64,000 nt of DNA from positions 690,024,831 through 690,088,830 of the forward strand of contig NC_057803.1 in NCBI RefSeq assembly GCF_018294505.1, written 5' to 3'. Source of the DNA: Triticum aestivum. Its lineage: Eukaryota > Streptophyta > Magnoliopsida > Poales > Poaceae. Positions 35,123 through 45,646 of this stretch are shown here, piece after piece (position 1 is the stretch's first letter; every line of letters begins with the position of its first letter). The notes beneath the pieces were generated by a model. That model did not search any database. It had not been told where the DNA came from and was given only the letters and a program-made list of their open reading frames with translations. A program made the translations under genes and the position numbers.

Positions 35123-37560
35123 CTAGTACGGTCCATTCCCGGTGCTAATCTTAGTGTCTTCAAATTATTCAACCATTAAGAACTTGTATCTATGAGATGT
35201 TTGGTTATATAGAATGTTCACTCTGACATGAGATGTGTTAGACTCCAAACGAAGTGGCAGTAACACAACTAAACCTAGGCATAGTGAATAATATAGCAAA
35301 TTTCAGTTTGACCCCATCTGATAGCAGTTTTTATAGCAATTACCCCATTTATATACCACACATTGCAGCGGGAATTTGTTGCAATATACTTTCAAAAGAT
35401 TTGGTTGTGCGGAGTATAAATATTTAGATTAATAACACATTACCAGAATGAAAATACATATGATTTATTAGATTTAGTTATGCATAGTTGTAAAATATCT
35501 ATTGAATATAAGTAGAATAATAGAATGAAATACATTTTCCCACACATGGTTGCATGTGGAAGTGGATCTTTTCACATGCATGGTTGCTTGTTGAGGTGAG
35601 ACTTATCCCATCCATAATTGTATGGTGATGTGGCATGCTTATATGCTGAGATAAATAAGTTAGTGGGGATGACTCTCGTAAGTATATAGGATATTTTCAT
35701 CCATCTTACCCCATCTACAAAACATGTACTATAACTTATTTCTGGATGCCAGGATTCAACCTTGTTGTTGATTGTCTTTTCAAATTTACTCAAACACTGA
35801 GAACTTATATCTTTCAAATGTTTTTATTATACATAGTGTTCATTGTGACATGAGATGGGATAGACTGCAAAGAAGTGGCAATAACGCAACTAATAAAAGT
35901 ACTCATAGCAAATAATAGTGCGAATTTAAATTTTTTTACCCCCTCTTTTAGCATTTTTTAAGTAATTACCTCATTTATGGCATTTTCATCTGTACCATTT
36001 TGCCTGGGCATGCAGCAACCTTCCATCGTGGACCTTGACTGCTAGCCCAGTGCTCCCCTTTCCACAGTGTTCCCAAAAGCTCGCGTCGACGTTAATTTTC
36101 AGCACACCCTCCTCCAGTGGCTTCCAAAAGAATTTCTATTACTCGATTAGGGATCCCTTCCTTTGATGCCCACAAGGGAGGCTGGTGGCAGGGTGCATGA
36201 GAGAGGTAGGCAGGTGGGCGGGCGACGCCGAGGCAGGTGCCAAACTGCACAAGGAGGAAGGCGGGTTGGTCGCACTGAGCCTGGCATCATGTGACACTCC
36301 ATCAAAGGGGAAGAAGGAGCAGGCGACGAGATGGACACACACGGGAAAAGGAAAGAGGAAGTCAATGTTCTAAACACCAGTGAAAACCGACCAAAATTGG
36401 ACATGTTAGCTTCAAAGCCACTCAAGGGGGGTGATTTTTATAGTTTTGAAGTTCCGAGGGTAAAAACTATATATAAGTTGATTTCAAGGGGATTTGGCTC
36501 GTAGATTTGTAGGTGATTTCTATACTTTTTTCTTTCAAATACTTCCTCAACTGTACCCATTGCATCAACATGTTTTTGTGTTGGCCTCACTCCCAGTTCT
36601 GGGAAGTTTCAAGAAGCTTAAACCCATTTCACTTTTTTCTTCGTTTCCCACATTTTTATTCTTTTTTTTGTTTCTTTGCATTTCCTTTTTCATTTAGGTT
36701 AATTCTTTCTTTTTCTAGTTGAAGGAGTTACTCATTTTTTAAATCTAATTTCTTTAAAGGTGTGTTTTTTCTTAAAACTAGGAGATATCTTTTCAAATTC
36801 ATGTGCTTTCCAAAATGTGATATTTTAATTCACTAATACTACCTAAATTTTTTGAACATTTTTCAAATTATTAAGCAACTTTTAATCCACAATTTATTTT
36901 CAAAACCGTGAATGGTATTATTGTATTTGAATATTTTTAAAATTTGCCAAGATTTTGAAAACGCCATCAATAATATTTAAATGTTCATGAACTTTTTCAA
37001 AATTCGTGAACATTTAAAAATTCATGAACTTTTAAAATCCACAAACATTTTCAAATCCCTGAAATTTTTAAAATTAGTAAAACATTTTCCAAAGTTCGGA
37101 AATACTTTGAGCTTCACAAACACTTTCCAATTTTTTCATGAACATTTTCTAAAATCCATGAAAAAATTAAATTCCTGAAGAGTTGTTCAAAATCGTGAAC
37201 TTTGTTAATTCCATGTATATTTTTCAAATTCATGATTTTTTGAAAATCCAAGAGCATTTTTAAAATTAGCAACATTTTGTAAATTCTCATTTTCTTTGAA
37301 TTAGTGAACCTTTTCAAATCAAAAAAATTGAGCCGTTTGTTTATGTGATGGTGGAGTATTTTTTTGCACGTAAGGGCTAAGAAAAAAACGCAAACAACGA
37401 TATCATTGTGCATATCATATATAGTTTCATTGTGCGCGTAAGGGTTAAGGAACAACTTTCGTACGTCGTCTTCATTCTGTCATCGCCTTCCTTTTTCTAG
37501 CAACGGCAGCAAGTTCGTCAGCAAAGTTGTCAACTCGTCCAGCTGCAACCCTCGTCCAGT
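35123..37560 (+). promoter_or_regulatory. B2 3' flank and upstream region of PHT1 A2
   Basis: No gene is seen. The sequence is shared with 16344-16957 plus 25542-27321 and with 52662-52882 plus 61671-63890, so it is part of the duplicated unit. A GC-rich patch at 36170-36350 and the AT-rich GAACATTTT field at 36740-37320 are included. Short conserved minus-strand frames (36139-36342 and relatives) have no domain and were not called. Confidence 0.7.
37366..37449 (+). promoter_or_regulatory. Duplicated ACGT-core element upstream of A2
   Basis: GCACGTAAGGGCTAAG at 37366-37381 is followed by GCGCGTAAGGGTTAAG at 37434-37449, about 155-235 bp before the first ATG. Both copies are kept upstream of A3 (63703-63718, 63771-63786) and in the orphan promoter (27180-27195, 27233-27248). 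Function is inferred from conservation and position only. Confidence 0.4.
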
Positions 37561-37561
37561 T

Positions 37562-37604
37562 GTATAATAATTAGGAACGGAGACAACCAGGCGGTTCTAT
37601 ATAT
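37562..37604 (+). promoter_or_regulatory. TATA-like elements of PHT1 A2
   Basis: TATAATAA is at 37562-37569 and TATATAT at 37598-37604. The second overlaps the first ATG (37603). If it is the true TATA box, transcription would begin downstream and the ATG at 37663 would be used. Confidence 0.45.
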
Positions 37605-39481
37605 GGCAAACATGAGGCACTTGGTTTTCCAGAGGAATTTTTTCGCAGAGACTACTACTAAAATGTTCACGAACTGGCCTGCGAGGAGGCATGCGTGCAG
37701 CTCCCTCTTCTGCCACCTCCATGGCGCCGGGAGCGCCTTGCTGTACCGTGTGCTGGACGCGGTGACGTCGGTGAAATGCGAGACGCGGCGGGCTCGCAAG
37801 CAGGTCAAGGTGCTCGAGGCCCTCGACGTCGCCGGGACGCAGCTGTACCACTTTACCACCATCGTCATCGCCGGCATGGGCTTCTTCACGGACGCCTACG
37901 ACCTGTTCTCCGTCTCCCTGATCGCCGACCTCCTGGGCCACATCTACTACCACTCGGCGGACGGCAGGCTCCCTGGCAATGTCGCGGGCGCTGTCAGCGG
38001 CGTGGCGCTCTGCGGCACGGTCCTGGGGCAGCTCTTCTTCGGCTGGCTCGGCGACAGGATGGGGCGGAAGCGCATCTACGGCGTCACGCTCAAGCTCATG
38101 GTGGTGTGCTCGCTCGCGTCAGGCCTCTCCTTCCACAACAAGCCCAAGTGCGTTGTGACCACGTTGTGCTTCTTCCGCTTCTGGCTCGGCTTCGGCGTCG
38201 GCGGCGACTACCCGCTTTCGGCCACCATCATGTCTGAGTATGCCAACAAGAGGACTCGCGGAGCCTTCATAGCAGCAGTCTTCGCTATGCAGGTGTGTAA
38301 GTAAAACTATCACAATATTTTTTGGAGCCTGTGCCGTATCTCATTCTTAATCTACAGCCCGCTTCTCTTTTCTCTCGTCTAATTCAGTCAAAGATAATAT
38401 TTCAATCCTTATCTTATTATGCTTGCTCTGCATAAAGGGTCTTGGGAACCTGGCTGCTGGGGCTGTTGTTCTGGTGCTCTCTGCGAGCTTCAAGAACACG
38501 GCCGCGTACGATACTGACCAGCTCGGGCAAGCAGACTACGTGTGGCGCATAGTACTCATGCTCGGCGCCGTTCCTGCCCTGCTCACCTACTACTGGCGCA
38601 TGAAGATGCCCGAGACGGCGCGCTACACCGCGCTCATCGCCAAGAACCTCAAGCTAGCGGCGTCTGACATGGCCGCGGTCCTCGACATCGACTTCGTGTC
38701 CGACATGGATGCGGAGGCCGTCGTTAAGCAGCAGGACGAGTTTGGCCTATTCTCCATGGAGTTCCTTCACAAGCACGGCCGCCAGCTCCTCGGAACCACC
38801 GTGTGCTGGTTCGTCCTCGACGTCGTCTTCTACTCCCTCAACCTCTTCATGAAGGACATCTTCAGCGGCATCGGCTGGTTTGGAGACGCGGCTGAGATGA
38901 GCCCTCTCGAGCAGACCTACAAGATAGCCCGCATGCAGGCCATCATCGTGGTCGGCGGTTCCCTACCAAGGTACTTCCTCACTGTCCTCTTCGTTGACCG
39001 CATCGGCCGCATCAAGATTCAGCTCATGGGGTTTACCATGATGACCATCTTCATGATCGGGCTCGCCGCGCCCTACAAGTTCTGGTCCAAACCCAGCATG
39101 CATGCAGGCTTCGCCATCATGTATGCATTGATCCTCTTCTTCGCAAACTTTGGCCCTAACTCCACCACCTTCATCGTACCCACCGAGATATTCCCGACGC
39201 GGCTGCGGTCGACATGCAACGGTATATCGGCTGCCGGGGGTAAGTGTGGTGCCATCATCGGTGTTCTCTGGTTCCAGTATTCTCATACGAGCATCCGGAG
39301 CTCTCTCCTTCTTCTAGCAGGGTGCAACCTGGTTGGAGTCATGTTCACTCTTGCCTTGCCGGAATCCAAAGGGATGTCACTCGAGGATATCACCGGAGAA
39401 ATGGAGGAAGAAAGTGAACCATCTCAAGAATCTGCAACGATTGCTGAAGTTGAGTTCATCCACAGCGTGGAAATTTTGTAA
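37603..39481 (+). CDS. PHT1: PHT1 family high-affinity phosphate transporter A2 (two exons)
   Basis: The gene is predicted to encode a plasma-membrane H+/inorganic phosphate symporter of the major facilitator superfamily. Exon 1 is 37603-38292 (230 codons) and exon 2 is 38438-39481, giving 577 residues from the first ATG or 557 from the in-frame ATG at 37663; PHT1 proteins are usually about 520-560. Homology begins at about residue 68 ([16 protein letters not shown]). Visible landmarks are TM1 [12 protein letters not shown] (91-102), [11 protein letters not shown] (150-160), the PHT1 signature [21 protein letters not shown] (200-220), [38 protein letters not shown] with its conserved Asp (358), and [12 protein letters not shown] (464-475). 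A hydrophilic central loop lies at about 285-345. An acidic tail follows. One oddity is Arg at 408 in the usual PGY motif (PRYF); A1 and B2 have Gly. The coding part is GC-rich against AT-rich flanks. The subclade, perhaps mycorrhiza-related given the intron and tail, cannot be settled by eye. Confidence 0.92.
38293..38437 (+). other. Intron of PHT1 A2 (145 bp)
   Basis: The donor is ATGCAG|GTGTGTAAG and the acceptor is GCATAAAG|GGTCTTGGG. The intron falls between codons (phase 0), directly after FAMQ, and joins it to GLGNLAAG, restoring the family sequence. The intron's 3' end is also kept in all three B pseudogenes. Confidence 0.92.
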
Positions 39482-40500
39482 CCAGTACCATTCATCCCGG
39501 TTGCTGATTTTAGTGTCTTCTCAAAGTTACTCAAACATTGGAAACTTGTATCTTTGAAATGTTTGGATTATATAGTCTTCAATGTGACATGGGATGGGAT
39601 AGACTCCAAACGAAGTGGCAATAACAAAACTAAATCTAGGCATAGCAAATAGTAGAGCAACTTTCAGTTTTATCCCGTCCTTTACTCCTATCCATATTAC
39701 TTTTCGCTGGTTCAGTACAACTGTGTTACAGAATTGTACTAGAGCAGCGACAAGTAATCCCTATGAGCCTACAAGATATTGAACCCAGGACCAGGGAGGT
39801 TGTGAGCACGTTGTTAGCCACTAGAACCAACCAGATTTGGTGATACATATGTAGCACAGTTTCTTATCAACAAGAATCGATTTACTGTAGCAGACCAAAC
39901 CACCACTGTACAACCAGGCGGGACACTGCAGTGAACCGACCGAGGGGGTATTGTAGCTAATATGTTTTTTCAATTTCTAAAATGTTTTTTTGAAACAAGA
40001 ACAATTTTAAAAATCCAAAATGTTTTTCAAAATTTGAACTTCTTATTGAAACGCGAACATTTTTTCAAATTTAGATCATACCGAACCCAGGATCGTGCAA
40101 CTATTCTTCCTTCGTTCAAGACTCGCTTTTCTTGCTGGTTGAATGAGTGAGCCTTGGCCATACATACTGAGATTCAATAGTCAACTTTGGAGTCCGTCCT
40201 AAAGCCCTATGAACATTTTTTCAGAATCGTGAACATTTTCTGAAAGTGCGAACAATTTTTTAAAGTTTGCGAAATTTTTCTGAAAGTGCGAACAATTTTT
40301 CAAAGTTTGCGAACATTTTCTTGGAAACTTGAACAATTTTTAAAATTTCAGAATATTTTCTAAAAATGCGAACACTTCTTCAAGTTTGTGAGAATTATTT
40401 GAAAACACAAACATTTTTTTAAATTTAAGAACATTTTTCAACTTTATAAACATTTTGTGAAAACATTTTTTATTTTCTAGGGCATAAACATTTTTTTCTC
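39482..40500 (+). other. 3' flank of PHT1 A2
   Basis: It matches the A1 flank at 12154-13130. It contains the 63-bp hairpin at 39696-39758 and an AT-rich GAACATTTT field at about 39960-40500. No gene is seen. Confidence 0.75.
39696..39758. repeat. Imperfect inverted repeat (hairpin), second copy
   Basis: Same structure as 12368-12430. The left arm has TTTCGCTG instead of TGCCGCTG, so pairing near the loop is slightly weaker. The outer ATTACTT/AAGTAAT arms are kept. Confidence 0.6.
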
Positions 40501-43400
40501 TTTGCATTTCTCTTTATATCTATCTGCATTTCTCTTTGAATAAAACTAAAAGAAAAAAAAGAATATCTCACCTATGTACATATCTTAGATAAATAAGCTG
40601 GAAATTACCACAATAATTAGAAACATTTGGTTGAAAGAAAAAAAACTACAAATCTCACGTCCTATAAAAGAAAAAGAAAAACTACCACATCTCATGTTTG
40701 GATCTCATGTCCCTTAAAACAAAACAAAAAACTGATTCTAAAAAAAGAAACTACTACTTGTCACGTACAAAAAAGCTACTACTATATATTTCCTTTAAAA
40801 AAGCTACAACAACTTATTTATCTTTTTTAGCTGCATTTCCTGTACAAAAAAACTACTAACGGATCTCACCTTTCTTTATGGTTCCTAGAATAAAGATCGC
40901 AGCAGCAGTCCCTCAGAAAACAAAAACACACATAGTGATCGTCCCCTGCCTCCCTGATTTCACGTGGCGGCTGTCCCAAAACAAAAGAGAAAAACAAATA
41001 GATACCAAATCTCACGTAAAAAGCTACTACTATATCTTTTCCATAAAAAGAGCGATCACACCTATGTACACATCTTAGATAAATAAGCTAGAAATTACCA
41101 CAATAATAAGAAAGATTTGGTTAAAGAAAAAAAAACCCACTAGATCTCATGTTTAGATCTCATGTCCCTTAACCAAAACAAAAAACTGATTAAAAAGAGA
41201 TACTACTTTTCACGTACAAAAAAGCTACTACTATATCTTTCCCTTAAAAAAGCTACTACAACTTATGTATCTTTTTCTAGCTGCATTTCCTGTAAAAAAA
41301 ACTACTAACGGATCTCACCTTCCTTTATGGTTCCTAGAATAAAGATCGCAGTAGCAGTCCCTCAGAAAACAAAAACGCACGTAGCGATCGTCCCCTGTGT
41401 CCCTGATTTCACGTGGCGGCCGTCCCAAAACAAAAGAAAAAACAAATAGATACCAAATCTCACGTTAAAAGCTACTACTATATCTTTTCCATAAAAAAAG
41501 CTTAATCGGTCTCTGGGAGTTTGTTCAAAATTAATGGTGTAAGGGGGCCTAACACTTCCAATGCCGGTCCCAAGACCAGAAAAAAGTGGAGGGCGCATAA
41601 AGAATATAACACTAGGCCTTTGTGTTTAATCTACATAACTTACTACCATCATTTTGTAACTTGGCCATAAGTCAATTGAGTGAAGATCAAGAGCAGCCAT
41701 CATACATGGTGGTACAAAAACATGAACTGGAAGGTTAGTCACTAACAACACTTCCTTAATTAGTTTATTAGTTCAATCGTACGGTGCCAAAAATAAATAG
41801 GGGGGATGAGACCCGCAGACCAAAAAATTAGACCTATCTCTGCCTAAACATGTGTTTGCACATGGAGAACTATACGTAGCATTCTCAAGAGTCGCAATAA
41901 AGGGGTGGACCAAGGGTAATATTATATAAATAAATATTTAAAAGGCACATAAAAACACTTTTATTATAGTTCTTCTTCAACAAATATGTTGCTATTGACC
42001 TTTTATTAGACAAGAATAAGTACATAAAAAATTTGTATACTACAAACTATCTTCAAGATAATAACGAACATATCAATGCTAACATGAGATGGCAGGATGT
42101 TCAAAAAAAAATGACATGGCAGGATGGATATGGTTTATTGATATGCATAAGTAATGGAAGCGTGCATCGGCATTTGATGGAATAACTCATTCATACCTAA
42201 CATTGATGCTCAATATTATCTGATATTTGAGGCTCATTACATATAGTTTAGAGCCTGAATGTGAATAGGGGTATGGGCGGCAACTGTGAATGCCATCACA
42301 AGCACGAATAAATTGGATAGGCGTAATCAAATTAATATTTACACTACTTTAGTTACATCTGTTCAACAATACAAACATAGGAAAAGGATAAGAAGGGGTA
42401 AATATGACATGAACAGGAAAGGGAAAAAAGTTGGACCTGCAAGAGGAAGATGGCAACCGCTATGGAGGACGAATATGGCGTGTCGGCCGGCCCTGATTTT
42501 CAATAATATGGATGTGTCTTAAGGAGGATGAACTCAGTCCGGATCCAATATGGCTACGAGACATGAGATACATTCCCACAATGACTCAACAATAACACCG
42601 ATGTTGCTCTTTGCGTAGATGGACATCAGCCGGCGGCATCAATCAGGCAGTCAATGGAGAAAAGGAGGTTGTCTTTTCTCTATGAGTAGCTGGACATCAG
42701 CCGGGGGCGGCAACACGGGAGTCAACGCAAAAAGGAAGGAAAGGAGAAATGAGACGAAGGGGATCGGGCAAGGCCTGCCTCGATGTGAAGATGTGGACTG
42801 TGGAGTCCTAGAGATTCCGGAATGTTGTGTGCATCTATGTGAGCCTGTTGGACTAAAAGCCTAATTAATCATTCAAGTACGAAAACATTATTTTACTACA
42901 AAAAGCACAAATTATCAGTTATAAATTGTGCTAAAAGCATCAACTATGAATTATTAGAAAAACACTAATTAATGTACATCGTCTAGGGAAAAAGTATAGT
43001 GCATAGACGCATTTTTAACAGAAATTGTGTAATATTTGGTGATGTAAATTTTTTAAATATAAATCCATGCTAACATATACTTCATGGGCATATTAACAGA
43101 AAAAATGATCGTTACAAAATCGCCCATATTGAATCAAATTTGATGCCTAGGATACTTCTTGAGGAAACATTATATACTAAAAATAAGTATATTTGATATG
43201 CCTCAACGGCATTGTAAAGCTAGCCACCCACCATGTACACATCACTGCAGTTCCATTAGGAAATCCCATGAATTTGAGGACGGGACACTAAAAAACTTCA
43301 GCAACAACATGGCCTCCAAATATCTCACCCAAACATTAAAGGGGTAACTCTTATATCCTTAAAACGTCCAACCCAAAAACCTGGTGAATATGAACTACTA
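40501..43400. other. About 2.9 kb present only in the A2 unit
   Basis: Unit 1 has an unrelated stretch of about 0.5 kb here (13130-13640). Bases 40571-41500 are a tandem duplication (listed). The rest, 41500-43400, has no recognisable gene or element. Frames at 42286-42522 and 42619-42864 show no family resemblance, and the phrase TGGACATCAGCCGG occurs twice (about 42620 and 42690). No terminal inverted repeats or target duplication were found at the edges. Confidence 0.6.
40571..41500. repeat. Tandem duplication, two copies of about 490 bp
   Basis: CCTATGTACA(T/C)ATCTTAG begins both copies, at 40571 and 41061, and both run to a segment like TACTATATCTTTTCCATAAAAA. The second copy ends near 41500 and is slightly shorter. 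Inside each copy, 'AAAAAGCTACTACTATAT' recurs as a smaller unit. Confidence 0.85.
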
Positions 43401-44130
43401 GTCTGACACACTTCTCTCAACTGGTATTTTTGAACTACTAGTAAGCGTGTACGTGAAAATTCACATGTAAAGAGAAGATAGTCTGGTAGTAGTAGTAAAA
43501 AACATTGCAAACGAACCTAGCATGTTTTTGTACAATCAAGGATGGTCATTCTCACTGTTTGACAAAAGGTACTCCCTGCAAGTGATCTAAAATGTCTTGG
43601 AGGGAGTAAAATCTACAAAATCTACTTTGCAGTGCACCTAAGAGCATCTCTAGTAGATTCGTAAAAGGCCCGATTCTGTTAAATAACCGCTATTTTACGG
43701 TTTTGGTCGAAAGAAAAGGCCATTCCAGATCCTGCAAAATGGCTGGTCCTGTAAAAATTTATACAACTCCCCTTAAGAAAAACCTCGTCCTGAAGATATG
43801 GAGTTTTGGAGGAAATTTTTTCAGCTCCCACTATACCACGAGGGCTGGGGTAAATGAATGTTTTATTTAGTGCGAAGTGTAATATACTATGTTAGCTATA
43901 GTAGCTAATTTTTTGTATGGCCACGTGACACTCGTGTTTTACTACTAAACATGATTTTAAGGTATATCACTATATGTGCTTCATGCTTCATAATTTCCTC
44001 GAACATAGGTTCCTCAAAAATGTTTACTTATCTGAACATTTATTTAAAGTAGTATTAAATTATTATTTTTTTAGCATATATTCCCTCAGCAATGCGCGGG
44101 GTATCATCTTGTTTACAATAAAAAGTGGTC
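43401..44130 (+). other. Spacer shared with unit 1, left of element F
   Basis: It matches 13640-14370, including the Stowaway remnant at 43570-43608. No gene is seen. Confidence 0.8.
43570..43608. mobile_element. Stowaway-like MITE remnant, second copy
   Basis: It has the same 35-bp core between TA repeats as 13806-13844, in the matching position of the array. Confidence 0.65.
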
Positions 44131-44135
44131 CCTGC
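44131..44135. repeat. Target-site duplication CCTGC (left copy, element F)
   Basis: CCTGC precedes the left LTR of F and recurs at 50660-50664 directly after the right LTR. It matches the empty site at 14371-14375. Confidence 0.94.
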
Positions 44136-45089
44136 TGTTGGAAATATGAGCAATTTACCGAGTGATTTTATTAACAGAAATACTAGATAAAGCATGACTA
44201 GTGTAGTAGTGATAAAACAGGCCATGTGATTTGACAAAGGGAAGGTAAACAACATCTTCATATATGAACCGTAACTAAACATATATTGGGCAGACAGTAT
44301 AGCAAGTTGCATATATGAAATAGAGTCTAACATATCCAGGGCAAACACTAGAACAAGGAACTGTAGCAGAACCTCTAATAGAAAGGAGACGAACACGTAC
44401 GAGGCAGCAGCAGCAGCAGCAGAAGCGCTGGACTTGGGGTCGGTGTCCTTGCCAGCCATGTCGTCGAGGAGGTCGCGGACGTCGGGGAAGAAGTCGTCGT
44501 CGGGGAAGTAGTCGTCGGAGTCCGGTGCGTCCGTGATGAAAAAGTCAGTAGTCGCGCAGAGCGCTCCCGAAAAACATTATCACCCTTCTCCCGTACAGGA
44601 CTCAAAATGTGCGGTTTCGGAGGCCTACTGTCCCAACCTGCGGTGCACGCCGCAAGCCGGGATGGGGAAGATCGTAGTAGCAGTGCAGTGCTGAGGAACC
44701 GGTGGCGAGAGGAGGAAGTAGTTCTGGTGTGTCTCTCTGGAGAGGAGCGACCTCTCTTATATAGGCACACGAGAAGGACGCGAACAGGCTGCGCCGGGAG
44801 GTGAAGCAACGGAGGGAGACGAAACGAACAGGCAGCACGCGAAGAGGTGCGCCGTTCGTATTCAGGCGGAGGAGGAGCGCACGTGGATGTCCCTCTTGTT
44901 CTCATGCTCATACAAGTGGGGAAGGAGCCTCCCTTATAAAGAGGTCCAACTCCCTCTAAACTAGCAAGGTGGGACTAAACTTTAGTTCCACCTCTTGCCT
45001 TGCACGAATGGGCTATGTGGGCCTCTAGGATTTATAGGAATTTCTGAAACTGCTATTGGGCTAGGCCCAAAATAGACAAAATTCCAGCA
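44136..45089 (-). repeat. 3' LTR of element F (954 bp)
   Basis: It is shorter than the right LTR by about 148 bp because a block between 'TTCAGGC' and 'GGAGGAGGAGC' near 44867 is missing. This missing block includes the position of the GCGGC repeat. The LTR otherwise keeps both termini. Confidence 0.92.
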
Positions 45090-45646
45090 ATCTCCCACCA
45101 GATCCCAGAGGCACACAAAATTTGCCTTTGGTTCCAAAACACTGTTTTATATACCAGTACTGCAGTGGATACTGTTAAGTTGAATTTCCACCTAGAACCC
45201 TATGCTACACTAGTTGGCAACTTCAATAGTGGACTGGGCCTTGAACTGCAAGTTTTTTGCGAATCTAGTTTCACATAAAGCCTTGACCAATATGTGGCTA
45301 CCGTGGGTCTTCCCCGCGGGTGGAGCTTATGCGTCATACTCCGTGACCTTTCATGAGTTTACTAGAGAGAACCCTACTCTCATAGATTGCAACGTTTAAC
45401 AATCAGACTCATATAGGTGCGTTCTTCAAAAGATGCTCTGCAGGACAACATCTCTGCTTCAAAAAGCCACTTAGAACACATTAAGATATACATCAACCTG
45501 CCATGCAGATTAGGAGAGTATTGCATCTTCATGGAGTGGTATTTTAACAGTAGGGATACTCTCCTCCCAGTTGACCAATAGCTTGTCTTCCACATCTAAT
45601 TCACGGGATCTCCGATCATAAAGAATAGGTTACCACTGTGAACAAC
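45090..45646 (-). other. 3' untranslated region and polypurine tract of element F
   Basis: It matches 27522-28072 of element E. The minus strand beside the LTR reads CTGGTGGGAGAT. No gene is seen. Confidence 0.7.

Noticed and set aside
37410..37417. GCATATCA upstream of A2 as a possible phosphate-starvation P1BS site (GNATATNC).
   Set aside because: It matches only seven of eight positions, lacking the final C. No exact P1BS was found by eye in the proximal A2 promoter.
37695..38237. A 180-codon frame overlapping PHT1 exon 1 in another phase, and minus-strand frames such as 37530-37953.
   Set aside because: These are shadows of the GC-rich PHT1 exon; they are rich in Arg, Pro and His and have no domain.
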